A DNA stretch of 64,000 bases from Rhizobium sp. BK650 (GCF_014195325.1 NZ_JACIBK010000011.1:124001-188000); one strand, 5' to 3'; positions 7,593 to 16,782 are shown, counted from the stretch's first letter. A program made the numbers and translations. The notes: generated by a model not told the origin, from the letters alone.

Positions 7593-8759
7593 TCACGATG
7601 GTGGCGATACCTGCAGCCGCCCCGACAAAGGCGCCGTGCCGGAATAATCCGTCACGGCTGTTCCGATTGCAAAAAGGCCAGCGGCAACGCCGATGCCGAT
7701 AAAGGTGTTGAGCGATATGAGCGAGCTGCCAAGGCCAGGCCGATCGGCGATGAGATCCTGAAGATAGGTTATCGGCAGGCTGAGGATGGCTGCCGCACCG
7801 CATGCGTTCAGACCGAGCAGCGCATAAAGCTGCCAAGGCGCGGTCGCGAAACCGAGCAGCACCAGATAAAGGCAATAAAGCGCTGAGCCGAAAGCCAATA
7901 CATGCACAGTGTGGAAGCGCCGCTGCACCAGCCCCCACATCATCATGAAGGGCATTTCGAGGAAGGCCGTCAGGCCCGACAGGAAGCCGACATCGACGAC
8001 GCTGCCGCCGATCTTGTGCACGATGATGAGCGGCGAGACCATTCCGCTCAGCCGCTGCAGACCAAGCAGCAACGACATCACGAACACGCGGATGAAAACA
8101 TCAGGCGCAAAGACCCGTTTCAGCGACGCGAAGAACCCCGGCTGGTTAGGGATCGTCTCGCGCACCGGGCCATTGCCGGGCGCGAAGAAGAAATAGAGAC
8201 AGAAGCAGATGAGGCTGGCCATCGCCGCGACCCCGTAGGCCGGCGTCATCGACGGTGATGTCACCAGTGCCAATCCGACAAGGCCAGGTGCCACGGCCCA
8301 GGAACCGGAATAGAGCGCGCGCACCGTCGAGGTGATCGCGACCGCCTCGCTGCGGGCGAGCTGGTTGGTGCGCGCCCTGACGCTGGCAAACAGCAGTGAA
8401 TAGGTGGAGTTGCTCATCGGCACGAGGAAGAGCACCGAGAAGACGAAGACTGCAGGACTGTGAATGAGCGCGATCGATCCGAAGCCGATCATGCCGGCAA
8501 CCGAAAGCGCAAGTACCAGCGGCCGCCGTTCCCTCAGCCTGTCCGACCATATGCCGAGCGTGAGGCTGATCGCGACATTGACGACGGCGGCAAAAAACAC
8601 CAGCGCCGAATAGGCGCCGTCGCTCATGCCGAGCTCACTGATCCCGATGATCGACTGGTAGGGAACGGTCGAGGCATAGGTGAAGGCGAGTGCCACGAGG
8701 GTGGCGGTCGGAATACGGATGCGGCTGTCGCGGATGATGGAAGAAAAGGAAGATGGCAT
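7593..8759 (-). CDS. MFS transporter (sugar-efflux/SotB-like), frameshifted near its 3' end
   Basis: An MFS protein of about 390 aa beginning MPSSFSSIIRDSRIRIPTAT, with helices such as LVALAFTYASTVPYQSIIG and the loop GIWSDRLRERRPLV; YSLLFASVRARTNQLARSEA resembles sugar-efflux (Set/Sot) transporters. The intact frame breaks around 7632-7640: after TAVTDYSGTA the reading runs into 15 unrelated residues, while the neighbouring frame continues as AFVGAAAGIATIVILLYLES, the expected last helix, to a TAG at 7546-7548. One missing base explains this. The product loses helix 12 unless the call is a sequencing error. The start could also be the ATG at 8777. Function is uncertain. Confidence 0.8.
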   Translation of the reverse strand: MPSSFSSIIRDSRIRIPTATLVALAFTYASTVPYQSIIGISELGMSDGAYSALVFFAAVVNVAISLTLGIWSDRLRERRPLVLALSVAGMIGFGSIALIHSPAVFVFSVLFLVPMSNSTYSLLFASVRARTNQLARSEAVAITSTVRALYSGSWAVAPGLVGLALVTSPSMTPAYGVAAMASLICFCLYFFFAPGNGPVRETIPNQPGFFASLKRVFAPDVFIRVFVMSLLLGLQRLSGMVSPLIIVHKIGGSVVDVGFLSGLTAFLEMPFMMMWGLVQRRFHTVHVLAFGSALYCLYLVLLGFATAPWQLYALLGLNACGAAAILSLPITYLQDLIADRPGLGSSLISLNTFIGIGVAAGLFAIGTAVTDYSGTAPLSGRLQVSPPS

Positions 8760-8956
8760 GAGAACGAGTCCTGACATCGAACGTTTAACCCCATCGTACT
8801 TGCACAGAAAACGATAGTTTGCCGCAACCGCCGTCACTTCATGTGATAGGTGTTTAGATGCTGTGATCGGCCGGCATGCAGCGCAAATTTCGTTGGCTTT
8901 CAGAGAGCGAGAGGATATGCCTTCGGCCTTCAAACCCACAATCCGGATTCTTGCCC

Positions 8957-9961
8957 ATGCTCAATCCCGTCCTCGTTGAAGTCACCCGAGGCTCGCTCGT
9001 CGAAAGCCGCCATCGCGGATCGGTTGCGGTCGTGGATGGCGACGGCCGTGTCGTCTTTTCGCTGGGGGATATAGAGGCGGAAGTCTTCCCGCGCTCGGCC
9101 TGCAAGGCGATGCAGGGGCTGCCGCTCGTCGAGAGCGGCGCTGCCGATGCCTATGGCTTCGGTGACAAGGAGCTTGCGCTCGCCTGTTCCTCCCACAGCG
9201 GCGAGGACGAGCATGTGGCGCTTGCCGCCTCCATGCTGTCGCGGGCCGGCCGCGATGTGGAAGCGCTGGAATGCGGCGCGCACTGGTCTTCGGAGCAGAA
9301 GACACTAATCCATCAGGCCCGCACGCTGGAGAAGCCGACCGCGCTTCACAACAATTGCTCCGGCAAACATGCCGGCTTCATCTGCGCCTGCTGCCATCAG
9401 GGCATCGATAGCAACGGTTACATCGGCTACGATCACCCTCTGCAGCAGCAGATTCGCGACGTGATGGAAAACCTGACGGGCACAGTACTCGGTCATGATG
9501 TCTGCGGCACCGACGGCTGCTCCATTCCGACCTATGCCGTGCCGCTGAAAGCGCTCGCGTGTGGCTTCGCCAAGATGGCGACCGGCATTGGCCTTGGCCG
9601 CGAGCGTGCGAAAGCCTCCCGCCGGCTCATCGAAGCCTGCATGGCGGAGCCGTTCTATGTCGCCGGCACCGGCCGCGCCTGTACGACGCTGATGCAGATC
9701 GCCCCTGGCCGCATCTTCTGCAAGACCGGTGCGGAAGGCGTTTTCTGCGCCGCCGTTCCGGAGCACGGCATTGCGATCGCGTTGAAGTGCGATGACGGCA
9801 CCACCCGTGCCGCTGAGGCCATGGTCGCCGCCACGCTCGCCCGCTTCTTCGAGAGGGGCGGCAAGGAAGAGGTTGCGCTGACTGCGATGGCGAATAAATC
9901 GATGCGCAATTGGAACGGCATCCATGTCGGCGATATCAGGGTGACCGACGCTTTCGCCTGA
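8957..9961 (+). CDS. L-asparaginase of the Rhizobium etli (AnsA/ReAV) type
   Basis: A 334-aa asparaginase of the class unrelated to the E. coli enzymes, converting L-asparagine to aspartate and ammonia. Motifs align with the R. etli enzyme: SACK (Ser47/Lys50), ACSSHSGE (Ser79), NNCSGKH (Cys134, Lys137), GTDGC (Cys188) and KTGAEG (Lys256). These correspond to the tandem Ser-Lys pairs and the Cys/Lys/Cys zinc site known from that family. The start MLNPVLVEVTRGSLVE fits family N-termini; an upstream ATG at 8876 adds 27 unconserved residues. The gene lies divergent from the MFS gene and has no evident operon partner. Confidence 0.9.
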   Translation: MLNPVLVEVTRGSLVESRHRGSVAVVDGDGRVVFSLGDIEAEVFPRSACKAMQGLPLVESGAADAYGFGDKELALACSSHSGEDEHVALAASMLSRAGRDVEALECGAHWSSEQKTLIHQARTLEKPTALHNNCSGKHAGFICACCHQGIDSNGYIGYDHPLQQQIRDVMENLTGTVLGHDVCGTDGCSIPTYAVPLKALACGFAKMATGIGLGRERAKASRRLIEACMAEPFYVAGTGRACTTLMQIAPGRIFCKTGAEGVFCAAVPEHGIAIALKCDDGTTRAAEAMVAATLARFFERGGKEEVALTAMANKSMRNWNGIHVGDIRVTDAFA

Positions 9962-10149
9962 TCGCTACCCGGATCGATGCATCGCTACCGGACCTCATTC
10001 CTCCACCGAGGAAGAAGATCCGGCCGCAGCGCCGAAATTGCTGGAGGACGTGCCGGGTTGCGCCTGAAAGGCTGCGCGAATGACAAAACCTGGTCTTCCG
10101 CTGGCCATGAAGCTCGCGCTATAAGGCTCCCCGAAAGGGGAGTCTCATC

Positions 10150-10770
10150 ATGCTCACACTTTACTTCGCACCCGGTACCTGCGCGCTTGCCAGCCTGATT
10201 ACGCTGGAGGAATCCGGCCTTTCCTTCGATACCAAGAATATCAATACGCGGGAGAACGAGCAGCGCTCGGAAGCCTATCTGAAGATCAATCCGAAAGGTC
10301 GCGTTCCGGCTCTCGCCACTGACCGCGGCGTGCTGACGGAGACGCCGGCAATCCTCGCCTACATTGCCCAGATGGCGCCAGCCGCCAGGCTCGCGCCCCT
10401 CGACGATCCCTTCGAATTTGCCAGGCTGCAGGCTTTCAATGGATATATCACGTCGACAGTGCATGTGAACCACGCTCATCGCCCGCGCGGCTTCCGCTGG
10501 GCTGATGATCAGGCGGCGCTGGAATCCATGAAGGCGAAGGTGCCGCAGAATATGGCCGAAAGCTTCGAACTGATCGAATCGACGATGTTCGAAGGGCCAT
10601 GGGTATTGGGAGAGGCCTATACGATCGCAGATCCCTATCTTTTCGTCATGACCGGCTGGTTGCCGTCCGATGGCGTCGATCCCGCGCGCTTCCCTAAGGC
10701 GCATGAGCACTATGCCCGCATGCTGGAGCGCCCGGCGGTTCAGCGCGCACTTGCACGCGAAAAAGCTTGA
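10150..10770 (+). CDS. Glutathione S-transferase, beta-class-like
   Basis: A 206-aa cytosolic GST. The thioredoxin-like N-domain (1-80) opens LTLYFAPGTCALASLITLEE, with Cys11 where beta-class bacterial GSTs carry their catalytic Cys, and has KINPKGRVPAL (cis-Pro) and LTETPAILAYIA (the Glu-Thr glutathione contact). The helical C-domain contains WVLGEAYTIADPYLF. Closely spaced GGGGAG precedes the ATG. The last 31 bases overlap the convergent MmcQ/YjbR gene. Likely detoxification or peroxide defence; substrate not known. Confidence 0.9.
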   Translation: MLTLYFAPGTCALASLITLEESGLSFDTKNINTRENEQRSEAYLKINPKGRVPALATDRGVLTETPAILAYIAQMAPAARLAPLDDPFEFARLQAFNGYITSTVHVNHAHRPRGFRWADDQAALESMKAKVPQNMAESFELIESTMFEGPWVLGEAYTIADPYLFVMTGWLPSDGVDPARFPKAHEHYARMLERPAVQRALAREKA

Positions 10771-11120
10771 CTCCGATAGGCTGAAATAAGCTTCTTCGGC
10801 GCCCGGTACGTCCAGGCGTCGATCAGCCGTTGCTTGAGTTCGTCGTCGCTGATAGCGGCGATCCGAACCGGCAGATGTGGCCAGCCGACATAATGGTTCG
10901 TTTGAAAATAGATGTCGGGCGCCATCGCCAGCAGGTGTTCCTTGTGGTCGATCGGGATCGAGATCACCACGGTTTCGTCGTTCTTGACCGCGACGAAACT
11001 TTTACCGCCGACCTTCAACGCCAGGCTGCCGTAGGACGTGCCTTCTTCGATGCCAGGCAGGTTAGCCTCCTTCGCCAGCCGCTTCAACCGCGCCAGAATG
11101 CCTTCCACGCTTTCGCTCAT
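10740..11120 (-). CDS. MmcQ/YjbR family (DUF419) protein
   Basis: A 126-aa protein with the small MmcQ/YjbR fold: GIEEGTSYGSLALKVGGKSF, HKEHLLAMAPDIYF and NHYVGWPHLPVRI are the family landmarks, and YRAPKKL is the usual C-terminal motif. Family members resemble DNA-binding double-wing proteins, but no function is established. It is convergent with the GST gene and overlaps it by 31 bp. Expression context is otherwise unclear. Confidence 0.85.
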   Translation of the reverse strand: MSESVEGILARLKRLAKEANLPGIEEGTSYGSLALKVGGKSFVAVKNDETVVISIPIDHKEHLLAMAPDIYFQTNHYVGWPHLPVRIAAISDDELKQRLIDAWTYRAPKKLISAYRSQAFSRASAR

Positions 11121-11330
11121 GTTGTCCGCCCGATTGTCTCCCGCAAAAAATCTATCACATCTTCGGTTGTACTCTCCAGTTCAGGACTGGCTTTTGTCTC
11201 GCCAACCGGCCGTTTGAGCAGACAATTTCAAAGCTCTTCATTTCGGATCGCATGGTTCAGCCTGCAGCACGCTTAACGGGAACATTTTGATTTTTTCGGA
11301 GTTGGAGGTCACTCGACGCAGGGGGAAATC

Positions 11331-12740
11331 ATGTCCAAATCACGAATTTTGATGACGCTCGTTGCTGGATCTCTGTCGGCAGGAGGTTGTATCTTTGCGG
11401 TTGGAGCCTTTTCCGATCCGCTGCCTCCCGACACGACATATCGGCCGTTGCCGACGATGCCGTTTTCCCAAGCTCGTCAAATCGACGAGGCACAGAAGCC
11501 CGAAGTCATGAAGCGCCAGCGCGACCTTCTCGAAAGGCGCTACGACCTTTCCGACAGGCCAATGACAGGCGTGATGATGTCCGGCGGGCTGAAACCGGTA
11601 CAGGACGGCGTCCGCGTTAAACTCGCCCCTGGTACGAGTTGGACTGACCTCGCGACGATGAAGCCGCTTGAGATCAGGGACAAAAACCTTCTGCCTGAAG
11701 GCTTCCTGCCTCTACCTCACGTCAAGCAGGCGACCGGCGGCCAAGTGTTTCCAAACCGGCAGATAGACGAGATCCATGCGCAGGAGATGCGCGATCTTCG
11801 GCGGTTCGACGTCGATTTCGATTTGCCCGACAATCTCACGCCGGAATTCCCGCCGCCGATCTTCCTGACGACCCATCCGGAACTCGGTGACGTGTCGCGA
11901 GGGCAGCTTCTCACCATCAAAAATTTCTACGAGATCATGAACGGGATCGTGACGCCGGTGCAGATGGAAGGACTGCGCCTGCTGCTGACGCCGTTCCCGC
12001 AGGAGGAGTTCAACCAGACGGAAGACCGGAAGGTGGCCGATCAGAGCACCGGTGTCGCCTGTCTTGACTGTCATTCGAATTTTCACACCAACGCTGCCTT
12101 TCATCTGACGCCGGATGTAAGGCCGCAGGCGGACCGCTTCCGTCTCGATACCACGAGCATCAGAGGCCTGTTCAACCAGCAGATTCACGGATCGAAGCGC
12201 TCCTTGCGGTCCGTCGAAGATTTCAGTGAATTTGAACAGCGGACGGCCTACTTTAACGGCGACCATGTCAGCGCCACTCGCAAAGGCCCCAACCTGCCGG
12301 ACCGGACGAACCAGGTCGCGATGATGGCGCAGATGCAAAATATTATCGACTTTCCCCCGGCGCCCAAGCTCGACCCGTTCAATCGGCTTGATCCTTCACT
12401 TGCCACTCCACAGGAGCTGGCAGGCGAAAAGATCTTTATGGGCAAGGGGCGTTGTTCCGAATGCCACGTGCCGCAGACGGAGTTCATGGACAACAACATG
12501 CACGATCTGAAGCTCGAGCGTTTCTATAAGGTCGGCCAAGTCTTCAACGACTTCGTCACACTCCCCGATGGCCCGATCAAGACCTTCACGCTGCGCGGCA
12601 TCAAAGACTCGCCGCCATACCTGCACGACGGCCGCCTGATGACGCTTGCCGACACCGTCGAGTTCTTCAACCTCGTTCTCGGCACCAAGCTGGAGGAGCA
12701 GGAAAAGAAGGACCTCGTCGCTTACATGCTGACGCTATAG
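11331..12740 (+). CDS. Periplasmic di-haem c-type cytochrome
   Basis: A 469-aa exported protein with an N-terminal hydrophobic signal (LMTLVAGSLSAGGCIFAVGAF) and two c-type haem sites, CLDCH (about residue 244) and CSECH (about 378). The order and the C-terminal FTLRGIKDSPPYLHDGRLMTL resemble the di-haem peroxidase/MauG superfamily, but the large N-terminal region (about 30-235) is not standard for cytochrome c peroxidase. GenBank relatives are often called cytochrome B6, which is a misnomer. GGGGGAAA provides the ribosome site. The DUF4142 gene follows 9 bases later with its own GGAG, so the pair is an operon. Confidence 0.8.
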   Translation: MSKSRILMTLVAGSLSAGGCIFAVGAFSDPLPPDTTYRPLPTMPFSQARQIDEAQKPEVMKRQRDLLERRYDLSDRPMTGVMMSGGLKPVQDGVRVKLAPGTSWTDLATMKPLEIRDKNLLPEGFLPLPHVKQATGGQVFPNRQIDEIHAQEMRDLRRFDVDFDLPDNLTPEFPPPIFLTTHPELGDVSRGQLLTIKNFYEIMNGIVTPVQMEGLRLLLTPFPQEEFNQTEDRKVADQSTGVACLDCHSNFHTNAAFHLTPDVRPQADRFRLDTTSIRGLFNQQIHGSKRSLRSVEDFSEFEQRTAYFNGDHVSATRKGPNLPDRTNQVAMMAQMQNIIDFPPAPKLDPFNRLDPSLATPQELAGEKIFMGKGRCSECHVPQTEFMDNNMHDLKLERFYKVGQVFNDFVTLPDGPIKTFTLRGIKDSPPYLHDGRLMTLADTVEFFNLVLGTKLEEQEKKDLVAYMLTL

Positions 12741-12749
12741 GAGAACGCG

Positions 12750-13370
12750 ATGACAATCCGCACGACAATTCTAAGCGCCGCGCTCTGCGTCATGCCGCTC
12801 GCCGCCGCGGCGCAAATGGGCAACCCGGCCGGCATGGGCGTCGATACCCGCATGACGAAGCCGGGATTTCCCGCACCGCATCAGACCAACAACCAGGACA
12901 GGCTGTTCGCGCAGCTCGCGATAGCCGGCGGCGTCGCTGAAGTCGATTTTGGAAAATTGGCCGGTGAAAAGGCGAAGGCAGACGCCGTACAGCGCTTCGC
13001 CGAGATGATGGTCCGGGATCATTCCGATGCCAAGGCCAAGCTGAAGGATTTGGCTGACGCCGCCAAAATCCCTGTGTCCGACCAGCTGGACGCGGAGCAC
13101 TCAATCCTGCGCGACCGGCTTCAGAAGCTGAATGGCGACGATTTTGACGCCGCCTACGTCAAATCCCAGATCGTCGACCACCAGAAAAACGCGCAACTGC
13201 TTTCATGGGAGATCTCCATGGGCGAGGATGCGGACATGCAGCGGCTGGCGGCGGCCCTTCTTCCGAAGGTGCTGGATCACCTCCGGATGGCGCAGGAACT
13301 CAACAACGTCCTGACGGGTGCGGCGATTAGACTTCCGCCGCAAGAGATGGCAACAAAGAGCGGGCCATAA
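12750..13370 (+). CDS. Exported DUF4142 protein
   Basis: A 206-aa protein with a cleavable signal peptide (TILSAALCVMPLAAAAQ) and one DUF4142 domain (about 45-190): RLFAQLAIAGGVAEVDFGKLA, AEMMVRDHSDAKAKLKDLA and IVDHQKNAQLLSWEI. DUF4142 proteins are ferritin-like helical bundles found in the periplasm, with no defined reaction. It is second in an operon with the di-haem cytochrome, which suggests a periplasmic redox or metal-handling role; this is inference only. Confidence 0.85.
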   Translation: MTIRTTILSAALCVMPLAAAAQMGNPAGMGVDTRMTKPGFPAPHQTNNQDRLFAQLAIAGGVAEVDFGKLAGEKAKADAVQRFAEMMVRDHSDAKAKLKDLADAAKIPVSDQLDAEHSILRDRLQKLNGDDFDAAYVKSQIVDHQKNAQLLSWEISMGEDADMQRLAAALLPKVLDHLRMAQELNNVLTGAAIRLPPQEMATKSGP

Positions 13371-13374
13371 GCCG

Positions 13375-13575
13375 TCAACCGATAGATCCTGAGCATGATT
13401 GCGGTTGCGTCGAGCATTTTGGCGCAGGTATCGGCCGCAAAGGCAGGTCCGCAAGCTCCCGCTGCGACATCGTGGTGATATCGGGGTGATCGAGGAGATT
13501 TTCATCCTCGTCATATTTGCGTTCGGCGACCCTGCTAGAGGTCGATTGGCTCAAGAAAAACTTCAGTAGCGACAT
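13375..13575 (-). CDS. Small hypothetical protein
   Basis: A possible 66-aa protein (MSLLKFFLSQSTSSRVAERKYDEDEN near the N-terminus, then DITTMSQRELADLPL). The MSQRELADL stretch faintly recalls the DUF1127 signature, where an Arg/Glu/Leu helix precedes a short C-terminus, but the match is too weak to assign. GAGAG lies eight or so bases upstream of the ATG. It faces the DUF4142 gene and ends four bases from it. Coding is plausible, not certain. Confidence 0.45.
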   Translation of the reverse strand: MSLLKFFLSQSTSSRVAERKYDEDENLLDHPDITTMSQRELADLPLRPIPAPKCSTQPQSCSGSIG

Positions 13576-13737
13576 CTTGCTCTCGCTTTCTGAGGGTCGT
13601 GTTCGGCTCTGCGGCGCAGAGACATAACTGCACCGGCCCGTTTATAGACTGCTTGCACCGCTCTTGTGATATCAATATTGGCGGCGGCTGGTTGGTTTTC
13701 AATTGAGATTACCGATCTCGTGCTATAGAAAAGCTAT

Positions 13738-14634
13738 ATGAGAAACCTCAGTTCCGTACATCTCAACGGCCTTCGCGCCGTGGAAGCGGTCGGTCGGCTG
13801 GGCTCGCTTCAGGCGGCCGCGGATGAGCTCGGCGTTTCCGTCGGCGCCGTCAGCCAGCAGGTCATAAAGGCTGAAGCCCAACTCGGCCGGTTGCTCTTTG
13901 AGCGCACACCGAAGGGCATGCTGGTAACGGAAGCCGGCACGCCTGTTCTTGCCGCGCTGAACGAAGGTTTCGTCAGGCTTTCGGAAGCCGTCGCAATGGC
14001 GCAACGAAAGGACGAATGCATCCTCACGATCTCGGTCGCGCCTGTTCTCGCCGCCCGCTGGCTGGTCTGCCGGCTGGACCGTTTCATGGAGCGTCACCCG
14101 GAAATCAACCTGCGTCTCGATGCGACCACCAGGCTTGTCAATCTGGCCGCCTCCGATATCGATGTCGCCATCCGCGTCGGCAAGGGTAATTGGTCGGGCG
14201 TCAAGGTCGAGCATCTCCTGGAACAGGAGGTGTTTCCGGTCTGCTCTCCCGAAATCGCCGCAAAGCTGAAGGAGCCGGCCGATATCCTGAAGCTCCCGGC
14301 CGTCATCGATGCCCATGCCATGTTCACATGGGATGTCTGGATGCAGGCGGCCGGCCTATCCGGTGCCCCGCCCGCTGTACGCCACAGCTTCAATGATGCC
14401 TCGCTTTGCCTCGATGCGGCGATAGCCGGGCAGGGCGTGATGCTTGCCTGGCAGACGCTTGCGGGCTTTTCCCTGCAGGAAGGGCGGCTGGTCGCGCCCT
14501 TTGGTATCCGTGCGAATACCGGCGACGGCTATTATTTCGTGACCGCGGAAGGCAGCCGGGAGCCGAAGAAAGTGCGCGACTTCAAGGCCTGGATCCGCGA
14601 GGAAATGGCCGCAACGGCCGCGATCTTTGGCTGA
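13738..14634 (+). CDS. LysR-type regulator (GcvA-like)
   Basis: A 298-aa LysR regulator. HTH at about 8-65 (LNGLRAVEAVGRLGSLQAAA, SVGAVSQQVIKAEAQLG, LFERTPKGMLVTEAG) and a periplasmic-binding-like effector domain (about 90-295) with DIDVAIRVGKGNWSG and LCLDAAIAGQGVMLAW, as in GcvA-type members. It is followed three bases later by the convergent GST gene. The target and the inducer are unknown; the 140 bases upstream hold the probable promoter, with no obvious operator visible to me. Confidence 0.9.
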   Translation: MRNLSSVHLNGLRAVEAVGRLGSLQAAADELGVSVGAVSQQVIKAEAQLGRLLFERTPKGMLVTEAGTPVLAALNEGFVRLSEAVAMAQRKDECILTISVAPVLAARWLVCRLDRFMERHPEINLRLDATTRLVNLAASDIDVAIRVGKGNWSGVKVEHLLEQEVFPVCSPEIAAKLKEPADILKLPAVIDAHAMFTWDVWMQAAGLSGAPPAVRHSFNDASLCLDAAIAGQGVMLAWQTLAGFSLQEGRLVAPFGIRANTGDGYYFVTAEGSREPKKVRDFKAWIREEMAATAAIFG

Positions 14635-14637
14635 CCA

Positions 14638-15303
14638 TCAGAATTCGATCGGCTCCAGCGAGCGCTTGCGTTGCATTTCCAGGTAGGCAGGGCGCGACTG
14701 GCAGCGCTTGATCCAGGCATCGATATTCGGATGTGCCGCAAACAGCTCCGTTTCACTTTGCGCGTAACGCAGCACTTCCGCGATGTTAAGGTCGACGACG
14801 GTGAAACGTTCGCCGACGATCCAGTCCTTGCCGTCGAGATGCTTCTCCAGAACCGAAAGCGGGCGCTTCATCGTGCGGGAGGCGACATCGATCACGGCGC
14901 GTCCCGCTTCGGTGTTTTCCTTGCCGTCGTCATAGGTCGAAACGATTTTGCCTGTGTTTGAATCGAGCTCGGAAACGGCCCAGATCGTCCACATCGTCAT
15001 CAAACCGTCTTCCTCGACGGTTTTCCCACCGAGATCGCCGCCATATTTGCGCGCTAGGTAGAGGTTGATCGCCAGCGACTCGTTCATGACGAGGTCGCCA
15101 TCCTTGATGGCAGGGATCATCGCCATCGGATTGATAGCCAGGAACTCCGGCGAGAGCGTGTTGATGGGTGCGTCCGGAGATAGCGGATTGGCAAGCCGCT
15201 TGGCCTGCAGCACCGGCACAGAACGGAATTCGATCCCCAGTTCCTCGACCATCCAGTAAACCCGTGCGGAACGCGAGCGGTAAACTCCGTAGACTGTCAG
15301 CAT
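14638..15303 (-). CDS. Glutathione S-transferase family protein
   Basis: A 221-aa GST. N-domain: LTVYGVYRSRSARVYWMVEE, then NPMAMIPAIKDGD and MNESLAINLYLA (glutathione contact). C-domain: LDGKDWIVGERFTVVDLNIA. The ATG at 15303 is preferred because GGAGG stands seven bases upstream; a longer frame begins at 15384. It converges on the LysR gene with three bases between them. It differs from the beta-class GSTs elsewhere in the window because no Cys occurs at position 10. Substrate unknown. Confidence 0.9.
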   Translation of the reverse strand: MLTVYGVYRSRSARVYWMVEELGIEFRSVPVLQAKRLANPLSPDAPINTLSPEFLAINPMAMIPAIKDGDLVMNESLAINLYLARKYGGDLGGKTVEEDGLMTMWTIWAVSELDSNTGKIVSTYDDGKENTEAGRAVIDVASRTMKRPLSVLEKHLDGKDWIVGERFTVVDLNIAEVLRYAQSETELFAAHPNIDAWIKRCQSRPAYLEMQRKRSLEPIEF

Positions 15304-15399
15304 GGCAAGGCCTCCTTCCTCTGAGGACAGACCTACAGCCAGCCTAGCCGCGAGGAAAGCGCCTGCGGATGATATGTCTATCAAAGCTTTTGATAGTGC

Positions 15400-16782
15400 T
15401 CAGGAAGTCCGGTTTCGTTCGATTGTCAGCTGCTTATAGCGGGAACTGTCGGCGGCAAGCTCATCCGAGACCGGCTTATCCCACTCGAAACCCATGACGG
15501 CGCCCTTGCCCATCTCCTGGAAGATATTGTCGGTGATGACGGCCGAACCCGCGCCTTCGGCAACGGAGACCGCGCAACCGACCGGCGATTTGCGCACGAC
15601 ATTGCCGCTGACGACGACATTGCGCAGATAAGGCCCCCAGCCGATCTGCAGCCCCCAGCGCGGCGCATCCTCGATAACATTGCCTGACACCAGCGTATCG
15701 GCCTCCGCCGCGATACCAATGCCGAAGCCGACCTCATGCTTATAAGGTCCTTTGAGCGTCAGGTTGCGGATGACGTTGCCCGTCACACTTGCCAGCCGCC
15801 CGCCCTGGTCGAAATTTGCAATGGAGATGCCGTTTGCTGCCCCGTCGATCATGTTGCCTGACACGACGGCGCCGACGAATTCGAACTCCACATAAATCGC
15901 CGTCTCGCCGGAGCGGCGGCACTGGTTGTTGCTGATCAGCACGTTGGAGCCGGAATTGGCACGGATCGCGGTGAAGGCGCAGTCGGAGATCTGATTGTTC
16001 GTCACCGTCACCCCGTCGGCGCGGAAGATATTGATGCCGTTGCCGTTCTCGCCAGTGCCGCCATCATTGGCGCGGATATTGGAAACACGGTTGCCGGAAA
16101 CGATCGTGCCGTCCTCGGCCTTCTTCCAGCGATGCACCAGAATGCCGCCATTGCCACACTCGGAAACCGTGTTGTCCGTGACCGAGAGGCCTGTCGATTC
16201 CACGGCATATATGCCGGATTGCTCGGCGCCGAAAATACGACTGCGTTCGATCCGCCCGCCACAACGCTCGAGTTGGAGCGCATGTTTGCGGCTGCCGCCG
16301 ATCTCGCAATTGTCGATGAGCAACTCGCCGACGCCGGTGAATTGGATGAGGCCGCCGGCATAGTCCGCAAGCCACCGGTTCGATCCGTCGATGACGAGGT
16401 TGGAGAGCTCGATGCGGCCGGCATTCTCTGCCGCAAAGAGGTAACCTTCGCCGGTATAAACGATCCGCGTTGCACCGGGCACGCCAATGATGCGCGTATT
16501 GTCCGGCAGCGTCAGGTTGGAGATACGGTAGGTTCCTGCCGGCAGGAAGACCGGGACGTTCTCGCGTGCTGCTTTCTCGATCATCTGCTGCAGATTGCGG
16601 TTCTTCCTGTCATCGCTTTCAGGACTGGCGCGATACTGTACCGCATCGATCGACCCGCGCAGGTCGGGCTGCTCCGCGGTGAGCGGAGCAGCAAAAGCGC
16701 GCGGTGCCGTCATGGCCGCGGTGGAGGCCGCGGCCAGACCAAATATATCCCGCCGGGTGAGCTTGCTGAAATCCCTCTTCAT
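15400..16782 (-). CDS. TIGR03808-type Tat-exported right-handed beta-helix protein
   Basis: A 460-aa protein. The signal is twin-arginine: KRDFSKLTRRDIFGLAAAST, followed by AMTAPRAFA. The mature part (from about 80) contains many parallel beta-helix rungs of the form N-x-I/V-x-G/N (TNNQISDCAF, SNNQCRRSGETAIYVE, VSGNVIEDAPRWGLQIGW, ITDNIFQEMGKGAV), as in pectate-lyase-like proteins. TIGR03808 proteins are recognised in Rhizobiales but have no known activity; carbohydrate binding or cleavage is plausible. The ATG at 16782 is chosen because it starts the Tat signal. It is divergent from a cyclic-di-GMP enzyme. Confidence 0.85.
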   Translation of the reverse strand: MKRDFSKLTRRDIFGLAAASTAAMTAPRAFAAPLTAEQPDLRGSIDAVQYRASPESDDRKNRNLQQMIEKAARENVPVFLPAGTYRISNLTLPDNTRIIGVPGATRIVYTGEGYLFAAENAGRIELSNLVIDGSNRWLADYAGGLIQFTGVGELLIDNCEIGGSRKHALQLERCGGRIERSRIFGAEQSGIYAVESTGLSVTDNTVSECGNGGILVHRWKKAEDGTIVSGNRVSNIRANDGGTGENGNGINIFRADGVTVTNNQISDCAFTAIRANSGSNVLISNNQCRRSGETAIYVEFEFVGAVVSGNMIDGAANGISIANFDQGGRLASVTGNVIRNLTLKGPYKHEVGFGIGIAAEADTLVSGNVIEDAPRWGLQIGWGPYLRNVVVSGNVVRKSPVGCAVSVAEGAGSAVITDNIFQEMGKGAVMGFEWDKPVSDELAADSSRYKQLTIERNRTS

